A DNA stretch of 64,000 nt from Bosea sp. Tri-49 (GTDB lineage Bacteria; Pseudomonadota; Alphaproteobacteria; Rhizobiales; Beijerinckiaceae): the NCBI RefSeq assembly GCF_003952665.1, contig NZ_CP017946.1, positions 372,001-436,000 of the forward strand, given 5' to 3'. Shown in pieces: positions 42,788 to 51,408 of this stretch. Position numbers and translations under genes: made by a program. The notes below the pieces were generated by a model. That model saw only the letters and a program-made list of their open reading frames with translations. It was not told the DNA's origin and did not search any database. Each line of letters starts with the position of its first letter. The first letter of the stretch is position 1.

Positions 42788-44119
42788 ATGCTACGGACGA
42801 CGCTTCTCGGCACTTTGGCGCTCTGCGCGATCGGAGGCGCACACCAGGCCATGGCGAAAGACTATTTCCTCGCGAGCGGGCGCTGGGACAATGTCGTCCT
42901 GGTCATCGATCTCGACAAGGCGATCGACCCGGCCAATGACGGCACGGCGAAGGCGGTCGTCAATCGCTTGCGCGTCACCCCGGATATCCAGGTCGACGGC
43001 AAGACCGTGGTTTCGAGCGGCCAGCCGATCTCCATCGCGATCGCGCCGGATCATCGCCGCGCCTATGTCGTCAATCATTCCGGCCGCTCGACGCCCGAGG
43101 CGGCCGCCGCCTTCCAGCATGGCCATGCCGGCACGGTGACGGTCATCGATCTCAAGAAGGCGCTCGATCCGGCGAGCAACGGCACGCTCGGTGCGGTCGA
43201 AGGCTATATCGAGACCGGCGGCTTCGGCCCGACCGGTTTTGCCATCGCCGCCGACGGCAAGCATGCGGTCCTCGCCCATGCCGAGCAGGAGGGCGACGAG
43301 GATGGCGGGCGCCATCTCAGCATCGTCGACCTCGCGACCAACAAGGTGATCCGCAAGGTCGAGCAGGCCTTTGGCAAGCCCGGCTTCCCCTGTCCGCCCA
43401 ATCCGGTGCCGCATCGCGCGCCCGATCCGAAGTTCGGCTGCTTCCCCGACACCAATGGCGTCACCATCAGCCCGCTCGGCGGCGGCACGATCTTCGGCGC
43501 CAATGGCGGCACCGACGATATCACGGTGATGAGCCTCAGCAAGGCGATCGCCGGCGAGAGCGGGGCGGAGCTCGCGCGCATCCCGGTCCAGGCCGGCGGC
43601 TTCGGCATCTCGACCAGCCCGGATGGCAAGCTCGTTGCCCATGCCTCGCGCGAGAATGCCCAGACCGACACGCCCGGCAACACCGTCACGATCGTCGATG
43701 TCGAGAAGGCGCTGAGCGATCCCGGCAAGGCCGAGGTTGCGCGCGTCCTCGTCGGCACCGATGACGAGAAGACGCCGACGCGGCCCTTCGTCGCCGCCTT
43801 CCTGCCGGACGGCAAGCGCATCCTCTCGACCCAGTTCCGCTCGAACAATATCGACATCATCGATGTCGCCAAGGCGCTCACAAAGCAGCCCGCGACGATC
43901 AAGCGCATCGAGCTCAAGACGCCTGGCGGTGAACCGTCGCGGCCGCGCGGCATCGCGATCACGCCGGATGGAAAATACGCGGCGATCACCGGAGCGCCCA
44001 AGGGAAAATCCAACTCCAGCGTCGTCTGGATCGTCGATCTGGCGAGCTATGAGGTGAAGGGCCGCGTCACCGAAATCGGCAATGAGAGCTACATGATCGG
44101 GGCTTTCCAGGCCGACTGA
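42788..44119 (+). CDS. Secreted seven-bladed YVTN-type beta-propeller protein
   Basis: 443 residues. Signal peptide about 1-23 (AMA/KDYF). Seven recurrent strand motifs mark the blades: VVLVIDLDKAID, VTVIDLKKALD, LSIVDLATNK, ITVMSLSKAI, VTIVDVEKAL, IDIIDVAKAL and VWIVDLASYE. Related proteins are periplasmic propellers of the lactonase/YVTN or cytochrome d1-like type. No haem-binding CxxCH is present, so electron transfer through haem c is unlikely. It follows the hydroxyacid dehydrogenase by 44 bases with a good ribosome site (GAGGGAGGACGATC) and is probably the last gene of the operon; lactone hydrolysis in the periplasm is a possible role. Confidence 0.8.
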   Translation: MLRTTLLGTLALCAIGGAHQAMAKDYFLASGRWDNVVLVIDLDKAIDPANDGTAKAVVNRLRVTPDIQVDGKTVVSSGQPISIAIAPDHRRAYVVNHSGRSTPEAAAAFQHGHAGTVTVIDLKKALDPASNGTLGAVEGYIETGGFGPTGFAIAADGKHAVLAHAEQEGDEDGGRHLSIVDLATNKVIRKVEQAFGKPGFPCPPNPVPHRAPDPKFGCFPDTNGVTISPLGGGTIFGANGGTDDITVMSLSKAIAGESGAELARIPVQAGGFGISTSPDGKLVAHASRENAQTDTPGNTVTIVDVEKALSDPGKAEVARVLVGTDDEKTPTRPFVAAFLPDGKRILSTQFRSNNIDIIDVAKALTKQPATIKRIELKTPGGEPSRPRGIAITPDGKYAAITGAPKGKSNSSVVWIVDLASYEVKGRVTEIGNESYMIGAFQAD

Positions 44120-44236
44120 GAGGGCAGGGCGCAGGCCACGATCCACAGCTATCTCCGGCGCGGATTCAGGGGGTGTTAACCCTGCGCCGGTACCTCTCGA
44201 TGCTCAGTCGAGTGAGTGTCGGGCCAGCGTTGATCC

Positions 44237-46714
44237 ATGCGTAAAATCCATCGCAATCTCCAGACGAACAGCGCCTCTCCCGCTGCCCGAATTTCGGATC
44301 AACTCGCTGATTTCGCTGACATTCCGGAGCCGGCTCCGGTCGATCGCCGGACATCCGTAGCACCGGGTGTGCCAGGGCTCGTGCGCTTCGGGCGCACGCC
44401 CGACAAGGTTCGCCGGCAGGAGGTCGAGAGCGCTGCCGTCGAGGCGGCGACTCCGCTGCCAGGACCTGCGCCGGAAGCGCCCGTCGATCCCGACCGCGTC
44501 CGCTATTGGCGGACCCCGCGGCACATGCTCCAGCAGGTCTGGGGAGGCGGGTCGCCCGAGGCGCCGCTGCCCGAGGCCACGTCGCAGGTCGAAGCCGAGA
44601 TGGCGGAGGAGGGCGAGGATGCCCTGATCGCTCCGGCAGTCGATGTACCGCTGCCGGATGAGAGCCCGGCCGAGGCGGTCACGACCCCGTTCGCCTTCCT
44701 CTCCGACGCTGCCTTCTGGGAATTCATCCCGGACGCCGAGCAGGAGGACGAGGCAACATTCGAGACCGCGCCGCCGGTCCGCGCATCCAGGGCGCCGCTG
44801 GCGATGGCCCAGCCTATCGCGCCGGTGGCAGTGGCCGAGTCGGCGCGCCCGGCGCCTGCTCCGATTCCCGCGACTGCCTCGGCGACGATGACCTTCGGCT
44901 GGACGCAGCCCTATCGTTTTGAGCTGAGCCTCACGCCGCCTGCTCTACAGGTCGTTGCACCGGCTCCTGCGCCGGCGATCTCGGTTCGCGCGTCGAAGGC
45001 CTTGGCTCCGGCGCCGGCTCCGCGCCGCAGGATCATGGGGCAGCTCGCGCCAGCCGCAGCGCCCGTGCCGAAGGCGGTCGCGGCGGAGGCTGTGCCCGCT
45101 TCCGTGCAGCCGAAGGTTTCAGTCGTGCCTTCTGCGCCAAAGCTGCGCGCCGTCGCCCTGCAGCCGCGGCCGGCCGCATTCCATGGCTTCGAATTGCCGC
45201 CGATCGAGTTCCTGGCCGAGCCGCCGCAGATCGCGGCAACGATCCCGATCGAGCTCATCCAGCAGAATTCCGGACTGCTCGAGGGGATTCTGGAGGACTT
45301 CAACGTTCGTGGCGAGGTGGTTCAGGCCTGCCCCGGCCCCGTCGTCACTCTCTACGAGCTTGAGCCGGCCCCCGGCACCAAATCCTCGCGCGTCATCTCG
45401 CTTGCCGACGACATCGCGCGGTCGATGAGCGCGGTGTCGGCGCGTGTTGCGGTGGTGCAGGGCAAGAACGCGATCGGCATCGAGCTGCCCAACGCCAAGC
45501 GCGAGACCGTCTTCCTGCGCGAATTGCTCGCCAGCCAGGATTTCGAGGGCACCAAGCACAAGCTCGCGCTCTGCCTCGGCAAGACCATCGGCGGCGAGCC
45601 GGTGATCGCGGACTTGGCACGTATGCCCCACCTTCTAGTGGCGGGCACCACCGGCTCGGGCAAGTCGGTCGCAATCAACACCATGATCCTGTCGATCCTC
45701 TACCGGCTGAAGCCGGAGGAGTGCCGGCTGATCATGGTCGATCCCAAGATGCTCGAGCTTTCCGTCTATGACGGCATCCCGCATCTGCTCACCCCCGTCG
45801 TCACCGACCCGAAGAAGGCGGTCGTCGCCCTGAAATGGGCGGTGCGCGAGATGGAGGAGCGCTACAAGAAGATGTCGAAGCTCGGTGTGCGCAACATCGA
45901 CGGGTTTAATTTACGAGTGGCGGAGGCGGCCGCGGCAGGAGAGGTCATCACCCGCACGGTCCAGACCGGCTTCGACAAGCATTCGGGCGAGGCGATCTAC
46001 GAGGAGGAGGCGATGGACCTGTCGCCTCTGCCCTATATCGTCGTGATCGTCGACGAGATGGCCGACCTGATGATGGTCGCCGGCAAGGAGATCGAGGGCA
46101 CGATCCAGCGCCTGGCGCAGATGGCCCGCGCCGCCGGCATCCATGTGGTCCTCGCGACGCAGCGGCCTTCGGTCGACGTGATCACCGGCACGATCAAGGC
46201 GAACTTCCCGACGCGCATCTCCTTCCAGGTCACCAGCAAGATCGACAGCCGCACCATCCTCGGCGAGATGGGCGCCGAGCAGCTGCTCGGCCAGGGCGAC
46301 ATGCTCTACATGGCCGGCGGCGGCCGGATCACCCGGGTGCACGGCCCGTTCGTCTCGGACGCCGAGGTCGAGAAGGTGGTGGCGCATCTGAAGACGCAAG
46401 GGCGGCCTGACTATCTCGACGCGGTCACCGCCGAGGAGGAGGCCGGCACGGCTGAGGACGAGGACGGGGCGGTCTTCGACAAGAGCGCCATGGGCGCCGA
46501 AAGCGACGACCCCTACGAGCAGGCGGTCGCGGTGGTCCTGCGCGACAAGAAGGCCTCGACCTCCTACATCCAGCGCCGCCTGCAGATCGGCTACAACCGC
46601 GCCGCCTCGATCATGGAGCGGATGGAGAACGAAGGCATCGTCGGCCCCGCCAACCACGCCGGCAAACGCGAGATCCTCGTCGAAGCCGGTAGAGCACGCG
46701 AAGACGAGGACTGA
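44237..46714 (+). CDS. FtsK/SpoIIIE-type DNA translocase without membrane domain
   Basis: 825 residues. The usual four N-terminal membrane helices are missing; residues 1-310 are low-complexity Pro/Ala/Glu sequence. From about 320 come the alpha domain and RecA-like motor: Walker A GTTGSGKS (470-477), Walker [14 protein letters not shown] (about 595-607), [13 protein letters not shown], and the C-terminal winged-helix gamma domain ([37 protein letters not shown]) that reads KOPS sites. The motor is complete and should move DNA, but membrane anchoring at the septum would need another protein. Probably a second FtsK paralogue. The ribosome site is weak. Confidence 0.9.
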   Translation: MRKIHRNLQTNSASPAARISDQLADFADIPEPAPVDRRTSVAPGVPGLVRFGRTPDKVRRQEVESAAVEAATPLPGPAPEAPVDPDRVRYWRTPRHMLQQVWGGGSPEAPLPEATSQVEAEMAEEGEDALIAPAVDVPLPDESPAEAVTTPFAFLSDAAFWEFIPDAEQEDEATFETAPPVRASRAPLAMAQPIAPVAVAESARPAPAPIPATASATMTFGWTQPYRFELSLTPPALQVVAPAPAPAISVRASKALAPAPAPRRRIMGQLAPAAAPVPKAVAAEAVPASVQPKVSVVPSAPKLRAVALQPRPAAFHGFELPPIEFLAEPPQIAATIPIELIQQNSGLLEGILEDFNVRGEVVQACPGPVVTLYELEPAPGTKSSRVISLADDIARSMSAVSARVAVVQGKNAIGIELPNAKRETVFLRELLASQDFEGTKHKLALCLGKTIGGEPVIADLARMPHLLVAGTTGSGKSVAINTMILSILYRLKPEECRLIMVDPKMLELSVYDGIPHLLTPVVTDPKKAVVALKWAVREMEERYKKMSKLGVRNIDGFNLRVAEAAAAGEVITRTVQTGFDKHSGEAIYEEEAMDLSPLPYIVVIVDEMADLMMVAGKEIEGTIQRLAQMARAAGIHVVLATQRPSVDVITGTIKANFPTRISFQVTSKIDSRTILGEMGAEQLLGQGDMLYMAGGGRITRVHGPFVSDAEVEKVVAHLKTQGRPDYLDAVTAEEEAGTAEDEDGAVFDKSAMGAESDDPYEQAVAVVLRDKKASTSYIQRRLQIGYNRAASIMERMENEGIVGPANHAGKREILVEAGRAREDED

Positions 46715-46723
46715 GGCGCGGGC

Positions 46724-47383
46724 TCAGTCCGACCAGGACAGCAGGATCTCGTAGGCCGTCGGTTTGACCAGGCGCATATCCGGGTTGGACGAGGAGAATT
46801 CCTTGTCGCCCGAGAGCCGGTCGAGCGCCTTGGCATCAGCGCCCTTGGGATAGCCGAAGCGGATCGTCAGCTTGCAGCCGCCGAAGGCCTTCGCGAGCTT
46901 GCCGCCCTGCCAGTCGGCGGCGGTGCCGGAATAGTCCCAGTCGAAGCCGAGGATGCTGAAGGGCTTGCCATTGGCGGCCTCGACCGCCGCGAGCGCACTG
47001 CCGATCCCGAGACGCTCACCCGCCGGTCCGGCCACCGCCCAGCCTGAGCCCTCGCGGACATAGATCGTGCCGGGTCCACGGCGCTTCTTGCCGTCGTGCC
47101 AGATCAGTTCGAGCCGGCGCTTCTTGTCCTTTGGGAAGAGGATGGCGCCGGTCGCCTTCTCGCCCTCGCCGATCTCGATGCGGGCGCGCTGGACGTTGCC
47201 CGCGCCAAAAGCCTTGATCAAGGCCGCCTCGTCGGCATCGCGGGCGAAGGGGCCGTTGCAGGCGAGAAGGTCGGCCGTCTGAGCTTGAGCAGGGCTCGCC
47301 GCGGCGATCAGGGCAAGAGCCGCGAACCGGAGCATTGAAGCGGCGATCTGCATCGACGAATCCGATCTGTTGACGTTTGGCAT
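46724..47383 (-). CDS. Exported hypothetical protein
   Basis: 219 residues. The N-terminal section contains a signal peptide (AASMLRFAALALIAAASPAQAQ, cleavage near residue 35). The mature part is soluble, with two cysteines (LLACNGPF and FGGCKLTIRF) likely forming a disulfide, and beta-rich motifs such as RRLELIWHDGKKRRGPGTIYV and GRPFSILGFDWDYSGTAADW-like. Similar uncharacterised periplasmic proteins occur in related bacteria; I cannot name a function. A start at 47353 is also possible. Convergent with the ftsK gene, 9 bases apart. Confidence 0.72.
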   Translation of the reverse strand: MPNVNRSDSSMQIAASMLRFAALALIAAASPAQAQTADLLACNGPFARDADEAALIKAFGAGNVQRARIEIGEGEKATGAILFPKDKKRRLELIWHDGKKRRGPGTIYVREGSGWAVAGPAGERLGIGSALAAVEAANGKPFSILGFDWDYSGTAADWQGGKLAKAFGGCKLTIRFGYPKGADAKALDRLSGDKEFSSSNPDMRLVKPTAYEILLSWSD

Positions 47384-47474
47384 GGTTGCCTGCTTCAGCC
47401 ATTGCGGTGGTCTGAGCCCGGACCGAACCTTTGCGGGGCGCAAGCGTTTCCTCAGAGATTAAGAGGATGACGCG

Positions 47475-47738
47475 ATGACAGCTATTCACCAGGCCGGAGG
47501 ACAGCCGGGCGGCGCGCCGACGAGCCCGACGCCGCCGCCGGAATTGCCGCCGATGAACCCGGGCGAGGTGGCGCCGGCGCCACCGATCGAGAACCCGCCG
47601 GACAACGAGCCGAACGGCATTCCGAACGATCCGCCACCGGAACTGCCGCCGAACGCGCCGCCCGAAGGGCCGCCAGCGACGCCGATCGATCTGCCGCCGG
47701 CGCGCGATCCGCGCGAGCCGCAGGAGTCTGGCCGATAG
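47475..47738 (+). CDS. Proline-rich small protein
   Basis: 87 residues, about one third proline, with repeats such as PPPELPP (twice) and PPATPIDLPP; no hydrophobic segment, no Cys, few charged residues apart from Glu/Asp. It is predicted to be disordered. AGAGGATGACGCG precedes the ATG and the next gene has its own AGGAG, so translation is plausible, though a frame this Pro-rich can be open by chance in GC-rich DNA. Function unknown. Confidence 0.5.
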   Translation: MTAIHQAGGQPGGAPTSPTPPPELPPMNPGEVAPAPPIENPPDNEPNGIPNDPPPELPPNAPPEGPPATPIDLPPARDPREPQESGR

Positions 47739-47749
47739 GAGAGCGCTTT

Positions 47750-48079
47750 ATGGATGACGATCTCGCCGGCATGACGCCGGAGCAACTGATCGCGGAGGTC
47801 AGGCGCCTGCGCGCCGGCATCCGCGCGCATCGCGATTCATCCGGGCACGATCTCTGCTGGCACCACCCACAGCTCTGGGGCCTGCTACCCGAGCAGATCG
47901 ATCCCGAGATCGCGGTGCCGCCCTGGCCGAAATTTCTGCGCGGCTGCCTGCACTATCGCGAGAGCCTGGAGCGGCAGCGTCCGGACGCTGCCGTCTTTGA
48001 TCGGGAGTATGGTGAGGGCGACCGGCAGGCCGCCGCGCCTCAGAGCGCCGGTCGGTCGCTCTCGCCAAGGTCCCAGTAG
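47750..48079 (+). CDS. Conserved small cytosolic protein of unknown function
   Basis: 109 residues. The conserved part is residues 8-75: MTPEQLIAEVRRLRAGIRAHRD, SSGHDLCWHHPQLWGLLPE, and VPPWPKFLRGCLHYRESLERQ. GHDLCWHHP-type segments recur in short uncharacterised proteins from many proteobacteria (memory). The last 20 residues look non-conserved, and the gene end overlaps the M20 peptidase gene (opposite strand) by 40 bases. AGGAG lies 8 bases before the ATG. Confidence 0.7.
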   Translation: MDDDLAGMTPEQLIAEVRRLRAGIRAHRDSSGHDLCWHHPQLWGLLPEQIDPEIAVPPWPKFLRGCLHYRESLERQRPDAAVFDREYGEGDRQAAAPQSAGRSLSPRSQ

Positions 48080-49431
48080 AGCCCGGCCATCAGGCCCAGC
48101 GCCTCGCGCGGGATCGCGACCGGGACGTGCTCGTTCGGGGCGTGCTGCGAGCAGCCGGGATAGGAATGCGGCACCCAGATCGTACGCATGCCGACGATAT
48201 CGGCGAAGATGTCGTTGGGCAGGCCGCCGCCGAGATTGGGAAGAAGCGCCGGCTTCTTGTTGGTGCTCTTCTGGAGCGAGGCCAGCGCCCATTCGACCCA
48301 CGGATCATCGGGGTCGAGCCGCGTCGCGTTGAAGACCGCATCGCGCGCCTTGGTGATCTCGACCATGCCGAAGCCGTGTCGGTCGAAATGGCGGCGCAGC
48401 GCCGGCATGACGTCGTCGGGATCGATGCCGACGACGAAGCGGAGCGCACAGCGGGCCCAGGCGCTAGGCGGCACGGCGTTGACCGGGGTTTCCGGCACGC
48501 CGGACTTCATCGCCAGCACGTCGAAGGAGCACCAGCCGAAGACCTGCTCCGCCGGCGACAGGCCGGGCTCGCCCCATTCGCGATCAATGGTCGGGCCGTC
48601 CGGGCCGCCGTCGATCTCGCAATCGGCAAGGGCCTTGCGCACAGCCGCCGGCAATTCCTTCGGCACCCATTCATGGATGCGGATCTGGCCGGTCGGCGAG
48701 GTGATCGAGGCGATGGCGTGGGCGAGCTGGATCGCCGGGTCGGACAGGATGCCGCCCCAGTTGCCGGAGTGGTGGCCGCCCTCGCGGGCGTTGATGGTGA
48801 GGTCGAAAGTGACGCCGCCGCGGGCGCCCAAGAAGATGGTCGGGCGCTCGGCATTGAGGCGCGGCCCGTCGGAGGCGATCAGCACGTCCGACTTGAACAG
48901 CTCCTTCTGCTCGGTGCAGAGCTCGCGCAGGCCGGGCGAGCCGCATTCCTCGCCCATCTCGATCAGGTATTTGACGTTGAAGCCGAGCGTGCCGCCGCGC
49001 GTCTCCAGCACGGATTTCAGCGCGCTGATGTTGATCAGGTGCTGACCCTTGTTGTCGACGACGCCGCGGCCGTACCAGCGGTCACCGCGCTCGGTGAGGG
49101 TCCAGGGCGAGAGACCCTCGGCCCATTGCGCGTCGAGGCCGCGAATGACGTCGCCATGGCCGTAGCCGAAGATCGTGGGCAGGCCTTCAGCCTCGATACG
49201 CTGAGCGAAGAGAAATGGGCCCTTGGCCTTGGGGTGGTTCAGCGTCTGGCAGGAGAAGCCGAGGCTCTCCAGTAGCGGCTGCATTTCCTTTTCCAGATAC
49301 TCGGTGAGCACCGGGGCGCGCTCGGGATTCTGGCTCTCGGTCGGCATGGCGATGAGCCGCGACAGGTCGCTCTTGAAGCTGCCGGAGTCGAAATAGTCGA
49401 GCGCATGGGCGATGGCCTTGGCGCGAGTCAT
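48040..49431 (-). CDS. M20-family metallopeptidase
   Basis: 463 residues. Metal-site motifs of the M20 fold are visible: GYGHGDVI (first ligand), YGRGVVDNKGQHLINI (bridging Asp), MGEECGSPGL (catalytic Glu pair) and SYPGCSQHAPNEHVP near the end (last His). The dimerisation domain is inserted in the middle (about 195-320). It would hydrolyse a dipeptide, N-acyl amino acid or amide in the cytosol. It follows two Dpp-type permease genes by 21 bases and so is probably the hydrolase for the imported peptide-like substrate. GGAG 8 bases before ATG sets the start. Confidence 0.9.
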   Translation of the reverse strand: MTRAKAIAHALDYFDSGSFKSDLSRLIAMPTESQNPERAPVLTEYLEKEMQPLLESLGFSCQTLNHPKAKGPFLFAQRIEAEGLPTIFGYGHGDVIRGLDAQWAEGLSPWTLTERGDRWYGRGVVDNKGQHLINISALKSVLETRGGTLGFNVKYLIEMGEECGSPGLRELCTEQKELFKSDVLIASDGPRLNAERPTIFLGARGGVTFDLTINAREGGHHSGNWGGILSDPAIQLAHAIASITSPTGQIRIHEWVPKELPAAVRKALADCEIDGGPDGPTIDREWGEPGLSPAEQVFGWCSFDVLAMKSGVPETPVNAVPPSAWARCALRFVVGIDPDDVMPALRRHFDRHGFGMVEITKARDAVFNATRLDPDDPWVEWALASLQKSTNKKPALLPNLGGGLPNDIFADIVGMRTIWVPHSYPGCSQHAPNEHVPVAIPREALGLMAGLYWDLGESDRPAL

Positions 49432-49452
49432 GGTGGTCACTCCGTTGCAGGA

Positions 49453-50349
49453 TCAGTTGCGCTTTTCGGGCGAGATCACGTCGCGCAGGCCGTCGCCGGC
49501 GAGGTTGATCGCGAAGATCAGCAGGGCCAGCGCCGTGCCGGGCAGGGCGATCAGCCAGAACGAGAAGAACATGTAGGCCTTGGCCTCCGAGACCATCAGG
49601 CCCCAGGACGGCAGCGGCGGCTGGACGCCGAGGCCGAGGAAGGAGAGCGCGGCTTCGAGCAGGATGGCGCTTGCTGCTTCGAGCGTCGCCACCACGATCA
49701 GGTGCGGGGCGATGTTGGGCAGGACCTCGCGCAGGATGATGCGGGTCGTGCTCGCGCCCGAGGCCTGCGCCGCGGTGATGTAGTCGAGCGAGCGGACCTG
49801 CTGCGTCGCGCTGCGCATCACCACGGCGAAGCGGTCCCATTTCAACAGGCCGAGCACCAGGATGACGATCCAGAGCGAGGAGCCGATGATGGCGACGACG
49901 GCGAGCGCCACCAGGATCACCGGCATGGCGAGGCGGGTCGTCAGTATGAAGGTCATCGCCATGTCGATGCGGCCCCCGAAATAGCCGGCGAGCAGGCCCA
50001 TGGTCGTGCCGATCAGCCCGGCGATGGCGACGACGCTGATGCCGATCAGCAGCGAGATGCGGGCGCCGTAGAGCAGGCGCGAGATATAATCGCGCCCGAG
50101 CGGGTCGGTGCCGAGCGGGTGGATCCAGTTGCCCTTCTCGTACCAGAACGGCGGGACGTTCCGCGCCGTCAGGTTCTGCAGATAGGGATCGTGCGGCGCT
50201 AGCACCGGCGCGAGCAGAGCCAGCACCACGAACAGCAGCAGCAGGCCGAAGCCGAACAGGAAGGACTTCTGGGCCAGCGCCCGGCGCAGCAAACGGCGCC
50301 CGCCGGTGATGTCGCTGGCCGCGAGGGGGAGTGAGGTCGCGTCGCTCAT
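49453..50349 (-). CDS. Peptide-type ABC transporter permease (DppC-like)
   Basis: 298 residues. N-terminal OppC segment (RRALAQKSFLFGFGLLLLFVVLALLAPVLAPHDP), then five further helices and the EAA loop LDYITAAQASGASTTRIILREVLPNI. It is the second permease of a nickel/dipeptide/oligopeptide importer; DppB lies just upstream with one base between stop and start. The start ATG directly follows the DppB stop, so translation is coupled. The longer upstream frame is inside dppB and not family-like. Confidence 0.91.
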   Translation of the reverse strand: MSDATSLPLAASDITGGRRLLRRALAQKSFLFGFGLLLLFVVLALLAPVLAPHDPYLQNLTARNVPPFWYEKGNWIHPLGTDPLGRDYISRLLYGARISLLIGISVVAIAGLIGTTMGLLAGYFGGRIDMAMTFILTTRLAMPVILVALAVVAIIGSSLWIVILVLGLLKWDRFAVVMRSATQQVRSLDYITAAQASGASTTRIILREVLPNIAPHLIVVATLEAASAILLEAALSFLGLGVQPPLPSWGLMVSEAKAYMFFSFWLIALPGTALALLIFAINLAGDGLRDVISPEKRN

Positions 50350-50350
50350 C

Positions 50351-51268
50351 TCAGGCCACCCGGATGCGCGGATCGAGCCAAGCATTGGCGATGTCGCCAA
50401 GCAGCGTCAGCAGGACGTAGACGACCGAGAGCAGCAGGACGATGACCTGCATGACCGGGAAATCCTTGTAGGTGATGCTCTGATAGGCGAGGTAGCCGAG
50501 CCCATCGAGCGCGAAGATCGTCTCGACGACGACTGAGCCGCCGAGCAGATGGCCGAGCTGCACCGCCGTCAGCGCCACGACCGGCACGGCGGCGTTACGC
50601 AGCGCATGGGTGATGACGACGGCATAGGGCGAGAGACCCTTGGCGCGGGCGGTGCGGATATAGTCGGCCGAGAGCACCTCGACCATGCCGGCGCGGATCA
50701 GCCGCATGAAGGGTGGCGCGGTGTAGTAGCCGAGCGCGATCGTCGGCATGACGTAATGCAGCCAGCTGCCCGAGCCGGAGACCGGCAGCCAGCGCAGCGT
50801 GATCGAGAACAGCATCACCAGGATCAGCGCGAAGAAGAAGTTCGGCATCGCCTGGCCGAAGACGGCGATGGCGAGGGCCAGCCGGTCGATCCAGCTGTTG
50901 GAATAGATCGCGGCGAGCACGCCGAGCGGGATCGAGATCGCCAGCGCGAAGGCGAGCGAGGAGACACCGAGGATCAGCGTCACCGGCAGCTTGGCGAAGA
51001 CCAGCGTGGCGACGTCGGTCTTGAAGTAGATCGAGGTGCCGAAATCGCCGGAGAGCGTCTTCAGCAGCCAGTCGAGGTACTGGACGACGAGCGGACGATC
51101 GAGCCCGTAGGTCTCGCGGATGACGTCGAGATCGGCCTGCTGCGCACCCTCGCCGGCGATCGCGACCGCGATGTCGCCGGAAAGGCGCAACAGGAAAAAG
51201 GCGATGGCCGAGACCGCGAGCGCGACGAGTAGCGCCAGGCCGAGCCGTTTGACGATGAAGCCGAGCAT
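50351..51268 (-). CDS. Peptide-type ABC transporter permease (DppB-like)
   Basis: 305 residues, six predicted helices. N-terminal IVKRLGLALLVALAVSAIAFFLLRLSGD and the EAA loop SADYIRTARAKGLSPYAVVITHALRNA identify the DppB/OppB class. A GGAAG ribosome site precedes the ATG. It is separated from its binding-protein gene by a 140-base gap holding a hairpin-rich repeat (51324-51400). No ATPase genes (DppD, DppF) are present in this operon, so the transporter must use ATPases encoded elsewhere. Confidence 0.92.
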   Translation of the reverse strand: MLGFIVKRLGLALLVALAVSAIAFFLLRLSGDIAVAIAGEGAQQADLDVIRETYGLDRPLVVQYLDWLLKTLSGDFGTSIYFKTDVATLVFAKLPVTLILGVSSLAFALAISIPLGVLAAIYSNSWIDRLALAIAVFGQAMPNFFFALILVMLFSITLRWLPVSGSGSWLHYVMPTIALGYYTAPPFMRLIRAGMVEVLSADYIRTARAKGLSPYAVVITHALRNAAVPVVALTAVQLGHLLGGSVVVETIFALDGLGYLAYQSITYKDFPVMQVIVLLLSVVYVLLTLLGDIANAWLDPRIRVA

Positions 51269-51323
51269 TGGCTTGCTTCCAAATGTGAGGTTATGCCGAC
51301 GCGGGCCAAAGAGAAGGCCCGCG

Positions 51324-51400
51324 CGTCATGGTCGGCCTTGAGCCGACCATCTCTTTCAGGAGATTCTCGGGTCTGCGCTTCGCTGCGCCTGAGAATGACG
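51324..51400. repeat. Hairpin repeat between dppA-like and dppB-like genes
   Basis: 77 bases. It begins CGTCATGG and ends AATGACG. Two hairpins: TGGTCGGC-CTTGA-GCCGACCA and ATTCTC...GAGAAT with a TGCGC-TTCG-type tip. Its second half matches the repeat at 63048-63155 (TCGGGTCTGCGCTTCGCT). It lies between a binding-protein gene and its permease genes, like the repeat at 37656-37756. Confidence 0.82.
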
Positions 51401-51408
51401 CTTGCGCG

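Noticed and set aside
42791..44146. 451-codon open frame opposite the beta-propeller gene
   Set aside because: The plus-strand protein has a signal peptide, ribosome site and seven propeller motifs; the reverse frame has none.
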